Under the pieces are notes generated by a model, which worked only from the letters and a program-made list of their open reading frames with translations, searched no databases and was not told the DNA's origin. From Fibrisoma limi BUZ 3 (GTDB lineage Bacteria > Bacteroidota > Bacteroidia > Cytophagales > Spirosomataceae), in the NCBI RefSeq assembly GCF_000296815.2, contig NZ_CAIT01000006.1, positions 1,680,777-1,744,776 of the forward strand: a stretch of DNA of 64,000 nt. Reading direction: 5' to 3'. This document shows, in pieces, positions 33,925 through 42,248 of the stretch (its first letter is position 1; each line of letters starts with the position of its first letter). The position numbers and the translations under genes are program-made.

Positions 33925-35346
33925 ATGCGCCTGTTTACCTGCTTATTGACGCTGGCCTGTCTGCTTCCCTTAGCCACGCTGGCCCAGGGTCTGGTTTTCG
34001 ATCCGGTCTCGTTCAATAACGTACCGGCTGCGCCCCGTCCCACCGGCGAAAAGGACATGCCAACCCTGCCGCTTCGCATCGACTGGTCGCCCTACTGCCC
34101 TGTTCCTGCCCGACAAACGGGCAATACCTGCGTGGCCTACTCCACCGCCTATGGAGCCTATGCCATTCAACGAGCGATTGACGCCAAACTGCGCGACGAT
34201 CCGCAGGCCATTACCCAACGCTTTGCTCTCTCACCGATCTATCCGCTGCTGTCGATGGGAAAGAACTGCGCGGCCGGGCAGAAACTCGAAACCATTGCCG
34301 ACCACCTGGCCGAAAATGGCGACGTGTGGCTCCGCGATGTCCCAGACCTGACCTGCGCCGATGCGCTTCCTACCAAAATCAGCCCACAGAAGCTGGTCAA
34401 GAAGCCTTTGCGGGTATTCAAAAACAACGACAGCAAAAGCTACTGGACCAAGTACTACGTATCCCTCGGCTTGCCGGTTGTAGTGGGCCTTGAACTGACC
34501 GATGGGTTCCGCAAGCTGACCGAAGCAGCCGACTACTATGAGCCGGTAATTGACAAGACTGCCAGGCCCCTGCTCCACGCCGTGGTTGTGGTTGGCTACG
34601 ATGAATTTCGCAAGGCGTTCAAGCTGCTCAACAGCTACGGACCAAACTGGGGCCAGGATGGTTTCTTCTGGATGAAATACGGAGCGTTCGATCAGGTGGC
34701 CCGCTGCGGCATCATTATGCCCCTGGCCGATTCGGAACCCGTACTGAAACCCAATCAGCACCGGCTCGGCGGTACGTTCCGGTTTGTGAACCTCGCCGAC
34801 GACGGTAACAGCCTACAGGCCGACACCGTCCGACCACACCACCTAACATCTGGACTCTATCAACTGGATCGCAAAAACTGGAAGCAGGGCGACATGTTTC
34901 AGTTAGTCACGCAGAGCACTCGCCCGGGCGAGTACATGTGCGTGTTCAGCTTCAGCCCCGGCGACAGCCCCAATGTTCATTATCCCCGCCGGACACCCCA
35001 TGCTGGTGGGCAACCAACGGCCAGCAGCGAAGAAACGGATCTGATGCCGATGGCCGGTTACCAGATGGTTATTCCCAGTCCTAACGACGCGCTCGTCATC
35101 AAACAGGCCACGACCGATTACGTGTGCGTGCTGTATAGTACCAATCCTCTGCTGGCCGATTTGCCGGGTATTCTGGAGCGAATGCGCCAGACACCGGGCG
35201 ATGTTCAGACCCGATTACGGCGGGCGCTGGGCAGCCGGCTGGTATCGCAGGGCATCGAGTACGAACCCGATCGTATGGCCTTTTCTGCTATCTTTGAAAA
35301 GGGCGACATTGTGCCGTTGGTGCTGGAAGTAAAGTCTGCGCCCTAA
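33925..35346 (+). CDS. Secreted papain-like (C1) cysteine protease with DUF4384-like C-terminus
   Basis: 473 residues from the ATG 33925, which begins a signal peptide (MRLFTCLLTLACLLPLATLAQ); longer starts upstream would bury it. The C1 fold shows Gln64 (oxyanion), catalytic Cys69 in GNTCVAYSTAYGAY, His218 in LLHAVVVVGYD and Asn236 in LLNSYGPNWGQDGFFWMKYG, a complete papain triad. The C-terminal ~150 residues (EYMCVFSFSPGDSPNVHYP, GYQMVIPSPNDALVIKQA, DYVCVLYSTNPL) resemble DUF4384, a module often linked to caspase-like proteins. It is directly followed by the WD40-caspase gene (40 bp), so two different cysteine-protease folds are encoded side by side. Confidence 0.83.
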   Translation: MRLFTCLLTLACLLPLATLAQGLVFDPVSFNNVPAAPRPTGEKDMPTLPLRIDWSPYCPVPARQTGNTCVAYSTAYGAYAIQRAIDAKLRDDPQAITQRFALSPIYPLLSMGKNCAAGQKLETIADHLAENGDVWLRDVPDLTCADALPTKISPQKLVKKPLRVFKNNDSKSYWTKYYVSLGLPVVVGLELTDGFRKLTEAADYYEPVIDKTARPLLHAVVVVGYDEFRKAFKLLNSYGPNWGQDGFFWMKYGAFDQVARCGIIMPLADSEPVLKPNQHRLGGTFRFVNLADDGNSLQADTVRPHHLTSGLYQLDRKNWKQGDMFQLVTQSTRPGEYMCVFSFSPGDSPNVHYPRRTPHAGGQPTASSEETDLMPMAGYQMVIPSPNDALVIKQATTDYVCVLYSTNPLLADLPGILERMRQTPGDVQTRLRRALGSRLVSQGIEYEPDRMAFSAIFEKGDIVPLVLEVKSAP

Positions 35347-35386
35347 ACGGGTACATAACTCGATCAGTTAAGGTTTCACATTTGCC

Positions 35387-37609
35387 ATGAAAGCAGCTAC
35401 GAAAAAAACCGTTTTCCATCGCTACGCTCCGCTCGTTCTGTGGCTGGCGACCCTTCCGGTTCTGGCCCAGGAAAAAGCCTTCTGGGGACACCGGGCGAGC
35501 ATCAACGCGGTGGCAATTCATTCGACCGGGCGCTACGTTTTCAGCGCCAGTTCCGACAAGTCGGTGGCGGTTTGGGATACGGCGGGTAGCCGCCCCCTGC
35601 TTCGGTTCAGTGAACACAAAAGTGCCGTACTCAGCCTGGCGCTCAGCCCCGATGGGCAGATGGTAGCCAGTGGAGGAGCCGATGGACTGATTTTTATCTG
35701 GCACCGGACCTCGGGCCGGGTTCTGGCAACGCTCAAAGGGCATACCAACGCCGTTTCAGGGCTAGCGTTCAGCCCGGACGGGAAGCGCCTGGCCAGCAGT
35801 AGTTGGGACCGGGCCGTGCGGGTCTGGGACTGGAGTAATTCAACGACTTTAGCTAAACTGACTGGTCATCAGGCCCTGGTACTGGCCGTAGCCTTCAGCC
35901 CCGATGGGCGGCACGTAGCCAGCGGCAGCGCCGACAGTACGGCCCGGGTGTGGGACTGGCAGGCCAACCGCGCCCTGGCTACACTTGACGGACACGATCG
36001 GGCAGTACGGGCCGTTACGTTTGATCCTACCGGCCAGAAGCTCATCACCGGCAGTTCAGACTTTACAATCCGCGTCTGGAACTGGCAGTCAGGTGCCACC
36101 GAGCAGACCCTGACCGGCCACACCAGCATCGTACGCTCTGTCACCGTCAGTGCCGACGGGCGGCTGATTGCCAGCGGCAGCGACGACGGCACCATACGCG
36201 TATGGGATGCCGCAACGGGCCAGTTACAAAAAACCCTGACCGGCCACAGTGCCGCCGTCAGCAGCGTATCGTTCGGATCGGCCCGGCAACTCGTCAGTGG
36301 TGGAGTGGATCAGAGCCTGCGCATCTGGCCGGATCGCCCTGGCCGGACCGTTACGGGCAGTGGAGCCATTACCCGGGTGGTCTGGACGCAACCCAACCCG
36401 CTGCTCTATCAGAATCGAACGCATACGGCCAGTAGCCCGACCCTGTACCTACAGGCGACCGTACTGGCCGCAGCCAACCCGACCGAACTGCGGCAGAGCC
36501 TGCGGTTGTACCTGAACGGCAAACCCCTGCCGGAGGGCGACAAAATGGGAGAAACAAAGCTGAAGCACCACGAGCAGGAATTCCTCGTCGAACGGACCAT
36601 CAACCTGCCCGTCGGCAGCGATACGTTAGAATGGGCGGTGCAGTTGCCCAATCAAAAAGAGATCCGTAGCCGCCAGCTCATCGTCAACTATACCCCGGCC
36701 AACAAGCCTAACCTCTACGTCTATGCGTTCGGGGTGGAGTCGAACCTGCGCTACACCCAGAATGACGCCGAGACGATTGCCCGGATCTTCAAAACGCAGC
36801 AGGGACGGCTGTTCGACCGCGTGGCGGTGGAGTTGTTTGCCAAAGAGCAGACTAAAGCCGGCGACCTGCGCGAGGAACTCGAACGGCTCGGCAACCGGGG
36901 CGACGTTATCCGGCCCCAGGACGTAGTCATGCTGTTCGTATCGGGCCACGGGATCATCAAAAACAACGACTTCCGGATTCTGGGCCGATCGTACTCAGAT
37001 AACGCCTGGCGTAGTTCGTCGATCAGTTACCGCGACGACATTATCGCCAATCTGAATAACCTTACGTGCAAAAAAGTAGTTTTACTGGATGCCTGCCACA
37101 GCGGTGGCATTTCGATGCCCGAAGGCAGCAAGGCGGGCGTTGATATGGCCGATGCCGGTCGTTTGATTGCCGACGCCCCCCCGGGTCTGGCGGTAGTCAG
37201 CAGCAGCGGCCAGAACGAATTGTCGTACGAAAACGAAGCCTGGCAGAACGGCGCGTTTACCGAAGCCATTTCAGAAGCCCTGGAACATGGCAAGGCCGAT
37301 GTCAACCGGGATGCCGTCGTGACGGTCCAGGAACTGTATCAGTATTTGCAGACCCGCGTTCCGGATCTGGTCCGTACAGTTTTGCAGCAGGATCAGCACC
37401 CGCAGTTCAAGCCAGGAGAATCGGGCGATTTTCCGGTATTTTATCTGACCGACAAAACACCCGAACTGGGCGCTACGCCTACGGGAGTCGCTCCAGCCGA
37501 AGTGACCCCGGCAGTCGTTCCGGTTCAGCCCCCGGCCAGTCCGGCCGGACAAACGGGTATAGACCGTAAACCGGAACCGAACCGAACGCCGAAAAGCCGG
37601 CGCTATTAA
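35387..37609 (+). CDS. Secreted WD40-repeat caspase-family protease
   Basis: 740 residues. A signal peptide (ending LPVLAQ) is followed by seven WD40 repeats (about 28-315; repeated FSPDG...ASGSADSTARVWDW units), a beta region (about 320-425) and a C14 caspase-like domain (about 430-690) with catalytic His521 in FVSGHG and Cys570 in LLDACHSGG. The tail is Pro/Thr-rich. The full dyad predicts activity, probably after Arg/Lys or Asp as in metacaspase/paracaspase relatives. The WD40 propeller could sense or dock substrates. Export of a caspase to the periplasm or surface is notable. Its neighbours are the C1 protease before it and a sigma factor after it (42 bp). Confidence 0.9.
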   Translation: MKAATKKTVFHRYAPLVLWLATLPVLAQEKAFWGHRASINAVAIHSTGRYVFSASSDKSVAVWDTAGSRPLLRFSEHKSAVLSLALSPDGQMVASGGADGLIFIWHRTSGRVLATLKGHTNAVSGLAFSPDGKRLASSSWDRAVRVWDWSNSTTLAKLTGHQALVLAVAFSPDGRHVASGSADSTARVWDWQANRALATLDGHDRAVRAVTFDPTGQKLITGSSDFTIRVWNWQSGATEQTLTGHTSIVRSVTVSADGRLIASGSDDGTIRVWDAATGQLQKTLTGHSAAVSSVSFGSARQLVSGGVDQSLRIWPDRPGRTVTGSGAITRVVWTQPNPLLYQNRTHTASSPTLYLQATVLAAANPTELRQSLRLYLNGKPLPEGDKMGETKLKHHEQEFLVERTINLPVGSDTLEWAVQLPNQKEIRSRQLIVNYTPANKPNLYVYAFGVESNLRYTQNDAETIARIFKTQQGRLFDRVAVELFAKEQTKAGDLREELERLGNRGDVIRPQDVVMLFVSGHGIIKNNDFRILGRSYSDNAWRSSSISYRDDIIANLNNLTCKKVVLLDACHSGGISMPEGSKAGVDMADAGRLIADAPPGLAVVSSSGQNELSYENEAWQNGAFTEAISEALEHGKADVNRDAVVTVQELYQYLQTRVPDLVRTVLQQDQHPQFKPGESGDFPVFYLTDKTPELGATPTGVAPAEVTPAVVPVQPPASPAGQTGIDRKPEPNRTPKSRRY

Positions 37610-37651
37610 GCGCCAAAGCCCTTTACTCAACTACTTCCACACGATACCTTC

Positions 37652-38317
37652 ATGAGTCAGCCGTCAATCCCCTGTTCTGAATTTGATGATCAGGAAGCAC
37701 AATACCGGGCTTTCTGTCGGCAGGATGGTATGCGGAGGTATAACCGGGCCTGGGAATGTTTCATACAAAAAGCCCGGTCGATGATTATAAATCAGATTCG
37801 CCAACGAATAAGAAATGTAGTTGCGACAGAATCGGATGAAGTGGCTGAGGATATCTTTCACGAACAGCTCGGCCGGTTTTCGGAGCGCATCGCAGCGGGC
37901 CGCTTCAGCGACCCAGCCACCCGGCAGGTGAAGTTCACGACCATTCTGTATCAGATGTGCAGCATGGCCGCCATCGACCGCTACCGCCAGGAAACCTTCC
38001 GGACTACCAATACCATGGACTGGACCGGGGCCGACTGGAATCCGACCCTCACCGATCCCCAGGCGAGTGTGGAAGAAGCCCTGATGGACGACGAAACCAG
38101 CCGTCATTACCAAAAAATACTGCGGCAGGCCGTAGAACAACTGCCGCAGCAACAACGCATCGCTATCGAGCTATCCTACTTCCAGGAACTGTCGGACAAG
38201 GAGGTGGCCGAGCGGATGCAGTCTGACATACGAAACGTCTATAATCTAAAATACAAAGCCATAAAACAGCTCCGACAATCCGGGGCTCTAAACATGTTGT
38301 CAAGTGATGGCATTTAG
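37652..38317 (+). CDS. Sigma-70 family RNA polymerase sigma factor (ECF-like)
   Basis: 221 residues: a sigma region 2-like part (INQIRQRIRNVV...AEDIFHEQLGRFSERI...FTTILYQMCSMAAIDRYR) and a clear region 4 helix-turn-helix (VEQLPQQQRIAIELSYFQELSDKEVAERMQSDIRNVYNLKYKAIKQL). The lack of region 3 marks it as ECF-like. The stop overlaps the start of the next gene, an anti-sigma-like membrane protein, so the pair is translationally coupled. The downstream position relative to the caspase and C1 protease genes suggests it controls that unit; this is inference. Confidence 0.88.
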   Translation: MSQPSIPCSEFDDQEAQYRAFCRQDGMRRYNRAWECFIQKARSMIINQIRQRIRNVVATESDEVAEDIFHEQLGRFSERIAAGRFSDPATRQVKFTTILYQMCSMAAIDRYRQETFRTTNTMDWTGADWNPTLTDPQASVEEALMDDETSRHYQKILRQAVEQLPQQQRIAIELSYFQELSDKEVAERMQSDIRNVYNLKYKAIKQLRQSGALNMLSSDGI

Positions 38318-39314
38318 CGAAGCGGACTACGCGCAAATTGATGCGTACCTTCATAACCAACTGACGGAGTCCGAAAAACAGGCCCTTGAAGAGCGGCTAC
38401 GCAACGAGTCCGATTTTGCGGCTGAGGTGGAGTGGTTTCGCTCATTCATTCAAAATTACCAGCAGCTACGTACCCGCGAAACGGTTGAAGCCATTAACCA
38501 GCAGTTACGTAGTCAGGCAGCGAATGAAACACCGAGTGCACCAGCCGATCAGGACGGCCGGGTGATGCCGCTCCCTACCGACCAGTCGGTCGGTCGGCGC
38601 TCGTTCCGCCCCGTATGGCTCGCAGCCGCGGCCATCGGCACGGTTGTGCTTAGCCTTGGCATCTGGTTCTCACTCCGCCAGACAACAGACGAAAAACCGG
38701 TTGTTGTGCAGCGTACTGAACCCACACCAACCCGCCCGGCCGAGCCGACGACCGAACCTGAAAAAACTTCCGTACCCACCGTAACGCCCAGTACGCGCGA
38801 ACAGAGCCGACCGTATCTCAACGATCGCCCCCGCCTGGCGGGACAAGCCCCGGCTGAACTCCGGTCGGCCATCGACGCGCTTGACAACGATGACCCGGCT
38901 GCCGCTCTGCGCCTGCTGAGCCGCGTCCGGCCCCAGGCCACCAAACCCCGCCCGGCCGACGCACCGGCCCCGACCACCGATACGGCCGTAGCAGACGATG
39001 AGCCGCTGTTTGGTGCAGCCCCGACGGAATCGGCCACTACGACTGCCAACGCAGCGACGAACCGGCGACTCGATACGTACCGGCAGTTTTACACCGGATT
39101 GAGCTACCTGCGAAACGGTCAGCCCGAACAGGCGCTGCGCGTACTGAATAAGGTAAAGGCCCCTCTGCGCGAAGCCGCCGACTGGTACAGTGCGTTAAGT
39201 TATCTGCAACTGAATCAGCCAGCTCCCGGCAAACGATTGCTGAACCAGATCTCGGCCAGTCCGAACCATCCGTATCGGAACGACGCCCAAAAACTGCTGA
39301 ATCAGTTACAGTAA
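38307..39314 (+). CDS. Anti-sigma-factor-like membrane protein with TPR-like C-terminus
   Basis: 335 residues. The N-terminus FSEADYAQIDAYLHNQLTESEKQALEERLRNESDFAAEVEWFR is the helical anti-sigma start common in Bacteroidota (zinc-less 'L..E....FE..L..d..l..ev' pattern). One transmembrane helix follows (WLAAAAIGTVVLSLGIWFSL), then a long Pro/Thr-rich periplasmic linker and a C-terminal TPR-like part (YRQFYTGLSYLRNGQPEQALRVLNKV, WYSALSYLQLNQPAPGKRLLNQI). ATG 38307 (or GTG 38304) overlaps the sigma gene stop. It would hold the sigma factor at the membrane and release it on a periplasmic signal. Confidence 0.8.
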   Translation: MAFSEADYAQIDAYLHNQLTESEKQALEERLRNESDFAAEVEWFRSFIQNYQQLRTRETVEAINQQLRSQAANETPSAPADQDGRVMPLPTDQSVGRRSFRPVWLAAAAIGTVVLSLGIWFSLRQTTDEKPVVVQRTEPTPTRPAEPTTEPEKTSVPTVTPSTREQSRPYLNDRPRLAGQAPAELRSAIDALDNDDPAAALRLLSRVRPQATKPRPADAPAPTTDTAVADDEPLFGAAPTESATTTANAATNRRLDTYRQFYTGLSYLRNGQPEQALRVLNKVKAPLREAADWYSALSYLQLNQPAPGKRLLNQISASPNHPYRNDAQKLLNQLQ

Positions 39315-39360
39315 ACCGGAAAGCTTTCTGACCATCGGCGGGAAAAACAGGGTAAAGCCG

Positions 39361-39368
39361 TACCTTTG
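39361..39368 (+). promoter_or_regulatory. Candidate -7 element upstream of ksgA
   Basis: TACCTTTG matches TAnnTTTG, 24 bp before the GTG start of ksgA. No clear -33 TTTG. A TTG codon overlapping this box would be too close to be the translation start, supporting GTG 39393. Confidence 0.45.
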
Positions 39369-39392
39369 CGCCCGTATTTAACCCGTGGTCCC

Positions 39393-40199
39393 GTGTACGT
39401 AAAGCCCAAAAAGAATCTTGGTCAGCATTTCCTGAAAGACCTGAGCATTGCCCGGCGCATTGCCGAGTTGCTGAGCGGGCATGGTAACTACCGGAACGTA
39501 CTGGAAATTGGACCGGGAACGGGCGTACTGACGCAGTTTCTCCTACCGCAAACCGCCTACAGCATCAAGGTCGTCGAAATTGACCACGAATCGGTGGTGT
39601 ACCTCCGCGAAACCGTACCCGCCCTCGAAAACCGCATCATCGAAGGCGACTTCCTGAACCTGAAGCCCGATTATTTCGGGGATGAACCGTTTGCGGTTAT
39701 CGGCAATTTCCCATACAACATATCCAGCCAGATTTTCTTCCGCATTCTCGACATCCGGGACCAGGTACCGGAGGTCGTCTGCATGTTGCAACGGGAAGTG
39801 GCCCAGCGCATTGCGTCGGGGCCGGGCAACAAAGACTACGGCATTTTAAGCGTACTGCTGCAAGCCTGGTACGACATTCACTATGAATTTACGGTGGAGC
39901 CGGGGGTGTTCAATCCACCGCCCAAGGTGCATTCGGGCGTGATTACGCTCCGGCGCAATGCGGTTGACCAATTGGCCTGCGACGAGCGAAAATTTAAGCA
40001 GGTTGTCAAAGCCGGGTTCAATCAGCGCCGGAAAACCCTGCGGAACGCGCTCAAACCTTTAGGTTTAACGGAGGCCGCAGCCGACAGCCCCTTCATGGAT
40101 AAACGCGCCGAACAACTGAGTGTGGCCGATTTTGTGGATTTGACGCAGTTGATGGAAAAAGCCGGGCCGCCGGGCGGAGGAAAGGGAGAAGAGGGATAA
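39393..40199 (+). CDS. ksgA: 16S rRNA (adenine1518/1519-N6)-dimethyltransferase KsgA/RsmA
   Basis: 268 residues from the GTG 39393, giving the canonical start VYVKPKKNLGQHFLKD. Rossmann methyltransferase with motif I LEIGPGTGVLTQFL, VVEIDHE, IIEGDFL and the catalytic NFPYNISSQI (NxPY). It dimethylates two adenines in the small-subunit helix 45 loop late in 30S assembly. The C-terminal residues after the normal end (GPPGGGKGEEG region) are Gly/Lys/Glu low complexity and are encoded by the left arm of a polypurine hairpin spacer, so the tail is probably acquired and non-functional. Confidence 0.97.
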   Translation: MYVKPKKNLGQHFLKDLSIARRIAELLSGHGNYRNVLEIGPGTGVLTQFLLPQTAYSIKVVEIDHESVVYLRETVPALENRIIEGDFLNLKPDYFGDEPFAVIGNFPYNISSQIFFRILDIRDQVPEVVCMLQREVAQRIASGPGNKDYGILSVLLQAWYDIHYEFTVEPGVFNPPPKVHSGVITLRRNAVDQLACDERKFKQVVKAGFNQRRKTLRNALKPLGLTEAAADSPFMDKRAEQLSVADFVDLTQLMEKAGPPGGGKGEEG

Positions 40200-40267
40200 C
40201 GGACGAAAGGGACCGGGCATTTCCCCACCCTTTCCTTCTTTATCCCTCTTCCCCTTTCTTCCCTTTC
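40173..40267. repeat. Polypurine/polypyrimidine self-complementary spacer after ksgA
   Basis: Left arm 40173-40212 (GGAGGAAAGGGAGAAGAGGG-type purines) pairs with the right arm 40228-40267 (CCCTTTCC, TATCCCTCTTCCCC, TTCCC). Both arms share GAAGAGGGATAA/TTATCCCTCTTC. It overlaps the ksgA stop and runs up to 3 bp before the mgtE ATG, so the leader of mgtE is entirely this hairpin. The composition matches the spacer at 12451-12537. Confidence 0.65.
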
Positions 40268-40270
40268 AAA

Positions 40271-41623
40271 ATGACATTCGAACTTACCAAAGAATACCTT
40301 GAACGTATCCAGACGGCCATCGAAGCCGGAGACGACACGACGCTCCGGGTTGAGATGGAAGACCTGTATCCGGCTGATATTTCGGGGATTCTGTACGAAC
40401 TCGATACGGACCAGGCCCATTATTTACTTAACCTTCTCGACCATACCGTAGGGGCTGAAATCATTTCCAACCTCGATCCAACCGTACGCGTCGATTTACT
40501 GAAAACCTTTACGTCGGAAGAACTCGCTCCGTTCATCAACCAGATGGATTCCGACGACGCCGTGGACGTACTGAATGAGCAGCCCATTCAGGTGCGGGAA
40601 GAAGTCATTGCGCTGCTCGAAGACCGCGAACAGGCCCGCTTTATCCTCGATCTGCTCCATTACGACGAGGACGTAGCGGGCGGTCTGATGCAGAAGGAGC
40701 TGATTAAGATTAGCGTTAATCTGACCGTTAACGCCTGCATTGAGGAGATTCGCGATCAGGCCGAAAACGTAGAAAACGTGTACGCGGTCTACGTGGTTGA
40801 TGATCTGGGTAAACTACTGGGCCTGGTATCGCTCAAGAAAATTGTACTGGCCCGCAAAACCGCCCGGATCGCCGACATTTACGACGACGACATCGTATAC
40901 GTGGAGACGTACCGCCCGGCGGCTGAGGTAGCCGAAGTCATGCAGAAATATGACCTGGATGCTGTGCCGGTGGTTAACGTGCAGAAACGTCTGCTGGGTC
41001 GGATCACCATTGATGATATTGTGGACTTAATCACCGAACAGGCCGAAGAGGACATTCAGGTCATTTCGGGTCTGTCGGGTGAGGTAGAAGAAGACGACAC
41101 CATCTGGGCGCGGTCGAAGGTTCAGCTTCCGTGGCTGGTGGCCGGGGCTGTCGGCAGTCTGCTGGCCGCTACGGTCATCAACGGGTTTCAGAGCGAACTG
41201 GGCAAAATTGCGGCCCTGGCGGCTTTCATTCCCATCATCGGGTCAACGGGCGGTAATGTCGGTATTCAGACCTCATCGCTGATTCTGCAAAGCCTCTCCG
41301 ATACGTCCGGCCTGAACGCTACGCTGGGCCAGCGGCTGCTGCGTACCCTGCTGGTCGCGATCATCAACGGGCTGGTGGTTGGGCTGATTGCCGGTACGTA
41401 CACCTTCCTCATTGGCGAACCGCGCCTGTTTTTTGTTGTCGCTATGTCGCTGCTGGCGGTCGTACTGCTGGCGTCCTTCATGGGTACGGTCACTCCGCTC
41501 CTTCTGAATCGAATTGGTATCAACCCGGCTGTGGCTTCGGGGCCGTTTATTACCACCGCCAACGACCTGATCGGCATTGGTGTCTACTTCCTCATCGCCG
41601 ACGCCCTGCTGGCAGAATTATAA
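40271..41623 (+). CDS. mgtE: Magnesium transporter MgtE
   Basis: 450 residues: the N-terminal MgtE superhelical domain (LEDREQARFILDLLHYDEDVAGGLMQKELIKI), two CBS domains (about 135-260; VYAVYVVDDLGKLLGLVSLKKIV, YDLDAVPVVNVQKRLLGRITIDDIVDLI) and five C-terminal membrane helices (WLVAGAVGSLLAATVI, IAALAAFIPIIGSTGGNVGIQ, the signature selectivity region, and later helices). The CBS/N domains close the channel at high cytoplasmic Mg2+. Length and order are typical. It ends with a strong hairpin terminator. Confidence 0.96.
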   Translation: MTFELTKEYLERIQTAIEAGDDTTLRVEMEDLYPADISGILYELDTDQAHYLLNLLDHTVGAEIISNLDPTVRVDLLKTFTSEELAPFINQMDSDDAVDVLNEQPIQVREEVIALLEDREQARFILDLLHYDEDVAGGLMQKELIKISVNLTVNACIEEIRDQAENVENVYAVYVVDDLGKLLGLVSLKKIVLARKTARIADIYDDDIVYVETYRPAAEVAEVMQKYDLDAVPVVNVQKRLLGRITIDDIVDLITEQAEEDIQVISGLSGEVEEDDTIWARSKVQLPWLVAGAVGSLLAATVINGFQSELGKIAALAAFIPIIGSTGGNVGIQTSSLILQSLSDTSGLNATLGQRLLRTLLVAIINGLVVGLIAGTYTFLIGEPRLFFVVAMSLLAVVLLASFMGTVTPLLLNRIGINPAVASGPFITTANDLIGIGVYFLIADALLAEL

Positions 41624-41630
41624 TCGTAAA

Positions 41631-41663
41631 ACGATAGCCGCGCTACGGTAGCGCGGCTATCGT
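41631..41663 (+). terminator. Hairpin terminator after mgtE
   Basis: ACGATAGCCGCGCTA pairs with TAGCGCGGCTATCGT (15 bp, 3-nt loop CGG), starting 7 bp after the mgtE stop. The following TTGTG gives only a short U-tract. Confidence 0.75.
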
Positions 41664-41697
41664 TGTGCAAAACAGGCGCAGCTCGCATCCATTAATC

Positions 41698-42132
41698 ATG
41701 CGTACGGTCCTGTTCCTCCTTGTTCTCGCCATCAAGCCACTGCTTGTTATTGGTCAATCCGCCGAATCTGCCAACAAATGGGACCGGGATACAACGGCCT
41801 ACATGATTGTGGAAACGCCCCCTCAGTTTCCGGGTGGTATTGATGCCCTGCGGGACTATCTGCGCACATCCGTTCGGTATCCGGCTACGGCCCTGAACGA
41901 GAGGATTCGTGACCGGGTTTTCGTTCAGGTTACGGTTGAAAAAGACGGGGCGTTGTCCAACATTCGGCTGCACTACGGTCGGCGGGAAGACTTCATCAAC
42001 GAAGCGTTGCGGGTAGTACGGTTGATGCCCCGCTGGCAACCCGGCGCTCAGGACGGGCATCCGCTACGCGTCAACGTCGTGATTCCGGTTGAGTTCTGCC
42101 CGGAAGGTTGTGCGTATAACGCTCAGCGCTAA
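41698..42132 (+). CDS. Secreted TonB C-terminal-domain protein
   Basis: 144 residues from the ATG 41698. A signal peptide (ending LLVIGQ) is followed by a TonB C-terminal-type domain: PPQFPGGIDALRDYLRTSVRYPATALNERIRDRVFVQVTVEKDGALSNIRL, VVRLMPRWQPGAQDGHPLRVNVVIPVEF. It lacks the inner-membrane anchor and Pro-rich spacer of a true energy transducer, and the signal appears cleavable, so it is a free periplasmic TonB-like domain as is common in Bacteroidota. The final two Cys may form a disulfide. A partner is not evident nearby. Confidence 0.85.
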   Translation: MRTVLFLLVLAIKPLLVIGQSAESANKWDRDTTAYMIVETPPQFPGGIDALRDYLRTSVRYPATALNERIRDRVFVQVTVEKDGALSNIRLHYGRREDFINEALRVVRLMPRWQPGAQDGHPLRVNVVIPVEFCPEGCAYNAQR

Positions 42133-42248
42133 GGCACCACCTGTTTTACCGTTCCCTAAAAACCAGACCGTGGGACGAATATGGCGTAGAACTACGCAGT
42201 AATCCTTGATTGACAGTACGTTACTTTACAGAATCTTAATCTGTCAAC

